A stretch of 64,000 nt of DNA from Acidobacteriota bacterium. GTDB lineage: Bacteria; Acidobacteriota; Thermoanaerobaculia; Multivoradales; J023. The stretch is from NCBI GenBank assembly GCA_029263395.1, contig JAJCXO010000138.1, positions 62,001 to 126,000 of the forward strand, in the 5' to 3' direction. This document shows positions 20,738-28,700 of this stretch, one piece after another; positions within the stretch are counted from its first letter, which is position 1, and each line of letters starts with the position of its first letter. The notes beneath the pieces were generated by a model. It made no database searches, had not been told where the DNA came from, and saw only the letters and a list, made by a program, of their open reading frames with translations. The translations under genes and the position numbers were made by a program.

Positions 20738-21081
20738 GGCACCCTCACTCCTTTCCTCGCTTGGCGAGTGTCTCTTGACTGGGTTTCAAGCTCTTCAAGG
20801 CCAGCAATGCCCGCAGAGCTCAAGGAAAATCTCAGCCTGTGCCCGGATGGCCGACTACGGCCCGCTGGCCAGAGCGCTTCTTGAGGCCAGGTTTTGTATA
20901 CGCTGTATCGTCGCGACCAAGAGTCTTCGAACACCTGTACCACTTCTGACATCCCCTGCACCAATTCCACGAAGACCGGTAGCCCTTTGTAGGCCAGCCC
21001 TTCAATCAACGTTCGGTTGGCTCTGTTGGAACCGCCGAGGGTCGGCAGATAAACCATTTTTTGCACCAGCAGGAATTTCAC
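20734..21081 (-). pseudogene. Truncated glycosyltransferase remnant (duplicate N-terminus)
   Basis: A 115-codon frame. Its first 30 or so residues (for example YLPTLGGSNRANRTLIEGLA) closely match the first residues of the GT domain that opens the next gene (YVPTLGGANKANRALIEGLA). After that the two diverge completely, and the remaining 80 residues resemble nothing I know. A real GT4 enzyme needs about 350-400 residues, so this cannot be active. It keeps ATGA overlaps of 4 nt with both neighbours, so it still passes ribosomes along. Most likely it is the decayed first copy of a once separate or duplicated glycosyltransferase gene. A small leader or chaperone-like peptide is possible but unsupported. 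Confidence 0.65.
20738..20752 (-). promoter_or_regulatory. Strong ribosome binding site of the GT-NRPS gene
   Basis: On the minus strand an AGGAG at 20748-20752, followed by GAGGG at 20742-20746, precedes the ATG at 20737. This site lies inside the end of the short upstream frame. The start at the glycosyltransferase methionine is therefore well supported, and the GT domain is genuinely translated as part of the synthetase. Confidence 0.7.
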
Positions 21082-24000
21082 GGGACTCCCTCAGCACCAG
21101 AGCCGACGGGTAGTCGGCGCGCCTCCGTCCGTGTTTCTCTTTCGATCATCTCCAAAGCGTCTTGTTCGGAAAGGTGTTCGATACTTTCGAGGTCATCGAG
21201 ATCGGCCTCCCCAATCAGCTCCAACTCGACCCGTTCCGCTAATGTAGCGACCGTCGGCACCTCGAAAATTGCGGACAACGGCAGCTCGATACCAAAGGCG
21301 TCGCGCAACCGGGAGAGCAAAATTGTCCCCATCAATGAATGACCACCCAGTTGAAAGAAATGATCTTGTGATCCGATCCGGTCAACTTCCAAAATTTCCT
21401 GCCAGATCTCAGCCACCATTTCTTCGAACGGGGTTGCGGGCTCAACGTATCGAGCCTCCTTTGGCCGATGCTGGCGGCGGCGCGCTCGAACCTGGGCCAG
21501 GATCAGGTGTGCTGCCCCGAGCTCGGTTGCGATTCTCTGGATTTGCTCGCTGGGGGCAACCGTCGGTGCCGATACCGGCGTAACAACTTCAGAGGATGCG
21601 GACTCGTCGTCGGCAGCACCGACCCTGAGACACACTGCGAGTGCCGCCTCCACCGGAACCGCAAACCGCTCGACGTCGCCGGTAGCGTCGCGCCAGGATT
21701 CAGCAACCGAACTCAAGAAAGCCCTGGCGGGCTGGTTGCGTTCACTCCGTCGATATGGAATCAGCAGACGCTCCAGCCCTCGCTCACGCGCCAGGCTCCC
21801 GAGCTCAACCATCATGCGATGCTCGATTCCTCGACCCAGAACCCGACAACTGAGCAACCAGGTATCGATCGACAGATCACTAGCCTCGACACTGAAGAGC
21901 AACACTCCGACGAGACCATAGTCGCCGAACCGATCGCTCACCTTGACGATCCTCGCTTCACCCCGCCGCAGAAAGGCTTCGACCTCCGACACATCTCGGC
22001 GACGAGTCGTCAGATTGAATTGATTTGTCCGCTGGGTCAGCTGAGCCAGCCGCTCCATATCCTCGGAGAGTGGTACGGCTATCTCTATCTCGAGCTCCAA
22101 ACCATCAATGAACTCGAGGAAGCCCGGTGCCTCTCGCTGAAACTGCTGGCGTTCGACGTTCTGTTGATAAAGTGCCGTCCGGCGCCGATCCTCGTCGGTG
22201 ACGTGGAGACGATCAAAGGCCCATACATTCTCCAGAAAGCCAGGTATATCGTTCGGATCCGACGGCAACCTCAACGTCAGCACCTGCGGACAATGACTGG
22301 TAATCTCGGCACATTCGACCGGGTTGTCATCGATCATGATGAAGCTGTCAAGTCCGAGATCGAGCTCCTCAGCCAACCGTTTCAGCTGGGTCGACTTGGG
22401 ATCCCAGTTGATTTGTCGCGACACCACATGCTTGTCCTTGAGTGGCATGTCACCACGCTCGGCGAAAACCGCCGCAACATCTTCAGGGCTGTTCTTGCTC
22501 GCCAGGCAAATCAGCATCCCAGCATCGTGCTGCCCGACCAAGAACTCTTGCAATCGCCGATATGGCGCGTCGATCGAAATCCCTGATGGGCCATCTTCGG
22601 CACAGACTCCTCGCCACAAGGTCTGGTCGCAGTCGACGGCGATGACTTTGCGTGGCACGTTGCGTAACACCACAAGGCGCCGCGCCACTGCCGTGCCAAG
22701 CGCCGCGAAGAGCTCCGGCGTGTAGGGTACGTGCCCCACTTCATCAGCATGGGGATCGTGGGGTGCTGCGACTGGATAGAGTGCTCGGAATTCGGATTCT
22801 GCCATGAAAACCACACCTGACAGTTCGCGCAGTCGACTAGCCAGTTGCTCTTCGAGCCCAGTCAAGAGCTTGGCATGTCCAGGGCGGCTCACGAACTCCG
22901 GCGAGGCGGGGCAACTGACCACCAGATAGGGTACGGAGCTGGCCGCCGACACTTGCTCGAAACCAGCCACCAGATCATCGAGAGCACGCCACAAGAACCC
23001 CTTCAGGTCCGAATCGCTGCCGCTTTCCGAGCGGTACCGCTGCCAATCTTCAAAACGAAACAGAACGACGTTGACCCCATAGGCATTGGAGCGCATGAGC
23101 CCGGTCGGATCGAGCAACTGTTGAAAGACTTGATTGTATGGAGCAAATTCGATGCGACTCGGCAGATCGAGAAAATCCGTCCAGAATTCCAGCGAGTCTT
23201 CGATCGGCTCGCCAGTAAACGTTGCGGCAACCGCAATCAATTGTTCTCGATCGCGTTGGTGCGCCGCTGCTACACGGTGCGGGAGATCTCCCACGAGCTC
23301 CAACTCATCCAGCCTAACCTGGGGAGCCACACACACCTGCTCGAGCCAAGCAACATAGGTTTCGACGATCCAGCCCGTCGTATCATCGTCGAACAACGCC
23401 GGATCGAAGAAAAACGAGCCTTCGATCGCCGTTTCGGACTCGGTCAGATAAACCAATAACTCGAATTGACCGGCACCTTGCTCGACCTCCAAGATCTCGA
23501 CTTCGATCCCCTTGATGTCGCCATCAGCAGACGGAACGTTTTCAAGCACAAAGAAGACCTGAACCGGAGAGCCAAGAGTTGGATCCCGTTCGACGTCAAA
23601 CGCCTGAAGGATTCTCTCGAACGGCAGCTGGGCATTCTCATAACTTTCGAGGCTATTTTGTCGCACACGGCCCAGAACTTCGCCAAACGTTGGATTCCCC
23701 GAGAGATCGACCCGTAGCAAGACATCGTTGGCAAAATAACCCAGCATATCTTGCAGAACCGCCTTGTCGCGATTGGCGACCGGCGAACCGATCACGACGT
23801 CCAACTGACCCGATAGGCGACTCAGCAAGGTATCGAATATCGCGATCAGTACCATCGAAGTACTCGCTTCGTGTTGGCGCGCCAACCCGCGGACCGACTC
23901 GCGAACACCCTGCGGGAGTCGTATCTTGCACTCTTTCAGCACGCGCCCGGAAACATCACGTCGGGTCGAGCGCGGCCGATCCGACGGCAGATTGAGGCGT

Positions 24001-24752
24001 TTCGGGGCATCTCTCAACGCTTCTTTCCAGAAAGCAAATTGGCGTTCGAGCACGGTGCTCTCCCGCTGGTGTTGCTCCTGCTGCCAAATGGCGAAATCAA
24101 TGAACTGAAGACTCAACTCCGGCAGCGCCTGCTGATATCCCTCGACCCTCGCCTGATAGGTCCCCAGGACCTCATTCAAGAAAAGAGCGACGGACCAGCG
24201 ATCGCTAATAATGTGATGAAGATTCAGACAGACCACATGCTCGACTTCGGAAAGCTTCAAAAGCACGACACGCACGAGTAAATCCGTCGACAAATCGAAC
24301 GAATGCCGGGCCTCGCGCTGGACCCGGCGCGACATCTCCGTTCGGCGTTCCTGCACAGCAATCTGGCTGAGGTCCTCTACCGGCACAGTGAGCTGCACTC
24401 GCGGCCCGATCGCCTGCCGGCCTTCACCGTCGACCTCGGAAAAGCGCACACGCAGGATTTCATGCCGGTTGACCACCTCGGAAAAGCTCTGTTCGAGTAT
24501 CTCGACTCGTAGCGGTCCCCTGAGGCGAACCGCAACCGGTACATTGAAGTCTGGAGTGCCAGGATTCAATCGGTCGAGAAACCAAAAACGTTGCTGAGCA
24601 ACGGTCAATGGGAAGCGCTCAGGATCACGACTCTGAGGGACCAAACCTGAGCTCCGTTTAGAGTCCTTCTGTCGCTTTGCGGCGAGTCGGCGCTGCAATA
24701 GCTCTAGCTGCTCGGGTGAGAGCCCAGCCAGCTCATCGCGCAAACTAGTCAT
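21078..24752 (-). CDS. C-FkbH-T module: condensation plus glyceryl-loading synthetase
   Basis: The 1224-residue protein starts with a helical docking-like segment (LSPEQLELLQRRLAAKR). An LCL-type C domain follows (45-480; LTVAQQR, HHIISDRW). An FkbH domain of the HAD superfamily occupies about 500-1100, with DCDQTLWRG near 708, SKNS, IDDNPVE and the family hallmark LTQRTNQFNLTTRR. A carrier domain has GGHSL with Ser near 1137. FkbH proteins take 1,3-bisphosphoglycerate, dephosphorylate it and load D-glyceryl onto a carrier (known from BryA and OzmB). There is no A domain, so glycerate is the likely unit. A C domain acting on it could form an ester through a glycerate hydroxyl, making a depsipeptide link (inference). 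It overlaps the lipoprotein gene by 8 nt and the next frame by 4 nt. Confidence 0.93.
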   Translation of the reverse strand: MTSLRDELAGLSPEQLELLQRRLAAKRQKDSKRSSGLVPQSRDPERFPLTVAQQRFWFLDRLNPGTPDFNVPVAVRLRGPLRVEILEQSFSEVVNRHEILRVRFSEVDGEGRQAIGPRVQLTVPVEDLSQIAVQERRTEMSRRVQREARHSFDLSTDLLVRVVLLKLSEVEHVVCLNLHHIISDRWSVALFLNEVLGTYQARVEGYQQALPELSLQFIDFAIWQQEQHQRESTVLERQFAFWKEALRDAPKRLNLPSDRPRSTRRDVSGRVLKECKIRLPQGVRESVRGLARQHEASTSMVLIAIFDTLLSRLSGQLDVVIGSPVANRDKAVLQDMLGYFANDVLLRVDLSGNPTFGEVLGRVRQNSLESYENAQLPFERILQAFDVERDPTLGSPVQVFFVLENVPSADGDIKGIEVEILEVEQGAGQFELLVYLTESETAIEGSFFFDPALFDDDTTGWIVETYVAWLEQVCVAPQVRLDELELVGDLPHRVAAAHQRDREQLIAVAATFTGEPIEDSLEFWTDFLDLPSRIEFAPYNQVFQQLLDPTGLMRSNAYGVNVVLFRFEDWQRYRSESGSDSDLKGFLWRALDDLVAGFEQVSAASSVPYLVVSCPASPEFVSRPGHAKLLTGLEEQLASRLRELSGVVFMAESEFRALYPVAAPHDPHADEVGHVPYTPELFAALGTAVARRLVVLRNVPRKVIAVDCDQTLWRGVCAEDGPSGISIDAPYRRLQEFLVGQHDAGMLICLASKNSPEDVAAVFAERGDMPLKDKHVVSRQINWDPKSTQLKRLAEELDLGLDSFIMIDDNPVECAEITSHCPQVLTLRLPSDPNDIPGFLENVWAFDRLHVTDEDRRRTALYQQNVERQQFQREAPGFLEFIDGLELEIEIAVPLSEDMERLAQLTQRTNQFNLTTRRRDVSEVEAFLRRGEARIVKVSDRFGDYGLVGVLLFSVEASDLSIDTWLLSCRVLGRGIEHRMMVELGSLARERGLERLLIPYRRSERNQPARAFLSSVAESWRDATGDVERFAVPVEAALAVCLRVGAADDESASSEVVTPVSAPTVAPSEQIQRIATELGAAHLILAQVRARRRQHRPKEARYVEPATPFEEMVAEIWQEILEVDRIGSQDHFFQLGGHSLMGTILLSRLRDAFGIELPLSAIFEVPTVATLAERVELELIGEADLDDLESIEHLSEQDALEMIERETRTEARRLPVGSGAEGVP

Positions 24753-25731
24753 GGTCGTCCCCTTCCATTGAGGTCGTGAGTTCGCTTAGAAGAGGTTCCA
24801 GAGCTACCCGATAGATCGCGGCTCCGAGTTCCTCATGGTTAGAGCTGTAGTAAAGAAACTGCCCGTCGGGTGCAACGGACGGACAAATCTCGAAACCAGC
24901 TCGATTGACAGTTGGCCCCAAAGTGCGGCCACGGGACCATTGGCCCTCGCGTTGGAACGACACGTAGAGATCGTCCTGACCGTATGAGCCTGGTCCTCCA
25001 TGGGAAGTGAAAATGAGATAACTCTGATCTGGTGCGATCCACGCGTGCCACTCACCCGCGCCAAAATTGACTTCTGCGTCGAGCGGTTCAGGCTCACCCC
25101 AGACGCCATCGGCAACTTCAGGTGCCCGATAGATCGAGCCCCCTTCCTCACCAGACGCCACATCGCGATTCGAGCCGAAATAGAGTGTTCCATCCGCCGC
25201 GATGGTCGGAAATGCTTCGTATCGTGATGAATTCACCGGTTGACCGAGCGAGCGGGGCTCCGACCATTCCGGCCCCTGCCTGAGCTCGACCATCCAAATG
25301 TCCGACCCTCCAGCTTCTCCACCTGGCACGAGAGGTCGGTTGGAGGTAAAGAACAACCGCTGACCGTCTGGCGAAACGAATGGATCATGATCAGCATAAG
25401 AGCCCGAAAAGCCAGCCAATTGGGGAGTTGCCCAGTCTCCGCCTGCTTCGCGACTCGACCAGTAGATTCCCTCGCTGGCCCCATCTTTGTTGGTTTTCAT
25501 GAAATAGGCTGAGTCACCGTCGGGAGTAAAGGTGATACCCACAAGACGGTCTGACGAAAGTCTTGTCGAGAAGACCTCTCGGGACATCGATCCCGCTGTT
25601 GTCGACGATTCCTCCCCTGCGGCCAAGTCCTCCACCGGAGGCTTGGAACAGCCAGCCAGAAACATCAATACCAACGTTCCGAAAGCGAGTTTCGAGATGT
25701 TCTGTGCCAAGACTTTCTCCGCAAATTCCAT
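24745..25731 (-). CDS. PD40 beta-propeller lipoprotein
   Basis: A 328-residue protein with a hydrophobic segment ending in the lipobox LAGC (Cys near residue 28), so it is probably lipidated and faces the periplasm or outer membrane. After a short linker it has about five PD40/TolB-type blades, marked by repeated S-P-D-G or A-P-D-G turns followed by an aromatic strand and T/S-S-N (for example HDPFVSPDGQRLFFTSNRP). Its catalytic role, if any, is unknown; such propellers usually bind partners or carbohydrate. Its place inside a synthetase operon is odd: it starts 28 nt after the PKS stop and overlaps the C-FkbH-T gene by 8 nt. It could bind or help export the product, or be a passenger. Confidence 0.85.
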   Translation of the reverse strand: MEFAEKVLAQNISKLAFGTLVLMFLAGCSKPPVEDLAAGEESSTTAGSMSREVFSTRLSSDRLVGITFTPDGDSAYFMKTNKDGASEGIYWSSREAGGDWATPQLAGFSGSYADHDPFVSPDGQRLFFTSNRPLVPGGEAGGSDIWMVELRQGPEWSEPRSLGQPVNSSRYEAFPTIAADGTLYFGSNRDVASGEEGGSIYRAPEVADGVWGEPEPLDAEVNFGAGEWHAWIAPDQSYLIFTSHGGPGSYGQDDLYVSFQREGQWSRGRTLGPTVNRAGFEICPSVAPDGQFLYYSSNHEELGAAIYRVALEPLLSELTTSMEGDDHD

Positions 25732-25759
25732 GTCTAACTCTCAATTATTAGTGGGAGGA

Positions 25760-28700
25760 TTATTCGTCCAACAGAAGTTGTTTCACCGCCTCCGGCGACA
25801 AGCTCCGAAGCTCCTCGAGAGCCTGACTGAGTTCAACTTCATCCAAGTTGTCACTCTGGAGTTCGACAACAGTCAATGCCAACTCGCTGACCGTGCTGGA
25901 TTCGAAAATGACGCGCAACGACAGCTTCACGTCAAAACGTTCTTCCATGAGTCCAACAAGACGCGTCGCAAGGAGGGAATCACCCCCGAGATCGAAAAAG
26001 CTGTCGTGAATGCCTACCCGATCGAGACTCAATAGATCGCAGAACACGGTTGCGATCCTTTCCTCGGTCGTATTCCGAGGCGCGACAAACTCTGTAGCGA
26101 GCTCTGGTCGAGGGTGGTTCTTGGCCGAAGCCGAAGAGGCCAGGTCGAGCCGCGCGGCGAGGTGATCTTCGGGCACTGCTGCCGACATCGCCCGCCAGCG
26201 CCCAGGGATCGGTAGTGTGGAAACCAGCACCTGGGGAGGCAAGTCAATGGGCCCGAGTAAACGGTGGAAGACCTCGGCTCCCTCGGCTGGGCGAATGCCG
26301 ATGAGCTGCTCTGAGCCCGACGGTGCCTCAACACCGGAACTCTCGGCCAACGCATTCTCGCCGACGGCTGACGGGTCGATCCGGCGCATGGTGAAGGCCT
26401 CGATCTCGGCCACAACCTCGCCAGCATCGTCCAACAACACGATGTCACCCGCCAATGTCTCGGCATCTTCCTCCACACGTTCGAATCTCAGGTAGCTGTG
26501 GACGACTGCCGGTAAAGGCCGCCAGTTGCGCAGGCGCCCATACACGAACGGCAAGAAGTTTCGGCCTCCGGCTAGCCGTTGGAGAACGCCGGTGGCGTTG
26601 TCGAGCAGAGCAGGATGGAGCCCGTAGGCGTCGGAATCGTCCGCGAACTGCGGATCGAGCTCGAGAGTCAGCAACCCTTCTTTCTCACCGCTATGTAGTT
26701 CCATCCGTGGATGTTGCCAGCGGGGTCCAAAGGTGAAGGAAGCCGACTCATCGCTGCTGGCATCGTCAGCAGCCAACTCGGCGCCAATTTCCGAGAATGC
26801 ACCTAGGCGTTCGCGAATCGCCGCCAAGTCAAACCCTTGCGGAGTCGCCTCTTTCGGGGTCGACCGCACTTGTCCTTCGACATGGCCGACCCAACTCCCG
26901 CCGCTCTCCGGCCGACTCTCTAAGACGAAGTCGAAAACTTCTCCGTCCTGTCGTTGCTGGAATTCGAGGTGCACCTCAACGGAAGTCCCTGCAGCGACCA
27001 AGAGCGGCGACTTGAAAACCACTTGTTCGAGGTCGATTGGATCGGAGCCGAAATGGTCTTCCCAAGCAGCACGTACAAACTCGAGATGGCCAGTACCCGG
27101 CATCACCCCGAATTCACCCAAACGATGTTCCTCGACCAACCAATGGCCTTCCGCCGAAAGCTGCGTCCGGTAGGCGATCCGCTCGCCAGAATCATAAACA
27201 CAGGCGTCGAGTAAGGGATGAGCTGGGCGACTCAAGATCTCTTCGTCGTAACCCCTGGTCAGGCCGTAGCCCGCCGCCACCGCAGCCGCCTGCCCCACCT
27301 CGAGCCACGCATCCCAACCGACTGAAATCGTCGGAATGGTCCCCTCGGTTACTAGAGCCTGGGAGAAAGCGTCGAGATAGGCATTGGCGGCAGTATGGTC
27401 GACGAGGCCGAAGGCACCGGTCGCTGCCGTCAGTGACGAGCACAGCATGAGAAAGTCAGGCTGGTCTTTGCCGAAGACCTCATACAGGCAGCGAGTGCCC
27501 TCGGTCTTGGGTGCCAGGACGGTGGCCAACTGCTCGCGGGTCTTGACCTCCATCAAACCCCCTGGGGAGATACCCGCAGCGTGAACCAAGCCATCGATTG
27601 GTCCGAAACGCTCATGGACGAGCTTCCGTACCTGTCGTACAGCGTCGAGATTACTGACGTCGGCCGACACCACCAGGACTTCGGCGCCTAGTTGTTCTAG
27701 CGCCTCAACCTGACGAATCTTACGACTCACCGGGTCGGACGGTGGATGCTCTTCGAGCCAACTCTGCCGACTTCTCTCAACAGGGAATTCCGAGCGCCCC
27801 ACTAAAACCAGTCGAGCGCCAACGTTTCTCGCCAGGTCCTCGGCGATCACCAGCCCCAAGCCACCCAGGCCACCGGTGATCAAGTAGACCCCATGCTCCC
27901 GAATTCGACTCGTGTCGGCCTCGGTGGCCGGCAATTCGACCGGCTCATAGTCCCGGGTCCAACAGGTCGCTCCGCGAAATGCGATCGGAGACTCCTGATC
28001 GCCTTCGGCTGACAATTCCAGGTAGAGCCGATCGACCAGCCGCTTCTCCAACGCGCTGTCTGACGATGGCAAAGCGATCTCGATGCTACGACAAGAGAGG
28101 TCGGGATACTCGAATGGGGCGACCGAGCAAGGACCCGAGATCAGTGCTCGCTCAGGATCGACCTCGTCATTACCGGTAATCTGATGTAAGTGGCTGGAGA
28201 GCACCACCAAGCCTCGAGTTTCTGGCCAGGTGTTGAGTGCCTGAACCAAGAAGACCAAGCTGTGTAGACCGCGGTCGAGCATCATGCCTGGTTCAGAACA
28301 TTCACCGACCGTCCAGCCGTGGACGATTCGCTTCACATTCAGGCCATCTGCCCGCAAGTCCTGCAGCAGCTCGACATAGCCTTCCCGCGTAGCAGGGTCG
28401 AGTATGTAGGCGCCTCGATAAACTTTCTCGAACCGGTCCCCGGCAGCGACCAGCACCACCGAATGCCCCGCTTCTTCGAGGCGCTTTGCGAGTTGCAGCC
28501 CTATACCTTGAGGGTCGATGAACAGCAGCCAAGGTTCCTTATCCCGCGGCTCCTCGTCACTGAGTGACTTCTCGACCGCCAGTTCTCGACGCGTCTGCAT
28601 ACCGAGTTCGGGCTTCCAGGAAGGCAAATAGAACCAACGACCGATGTCGTCGACCTTGCGCGGGTTTTCTCCTTCACCAGCAACCGGTGTGCTGGTTGCC

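Noticed and set aside
21468-22586. 372-codon plus-strand open frame opposite the FkbH module
   Set aside because: It lies antisense to a well-conserved domain, has no recognisable protein features, and is one of many long antisense frames expected in GC-rich megasynthetase DNA.
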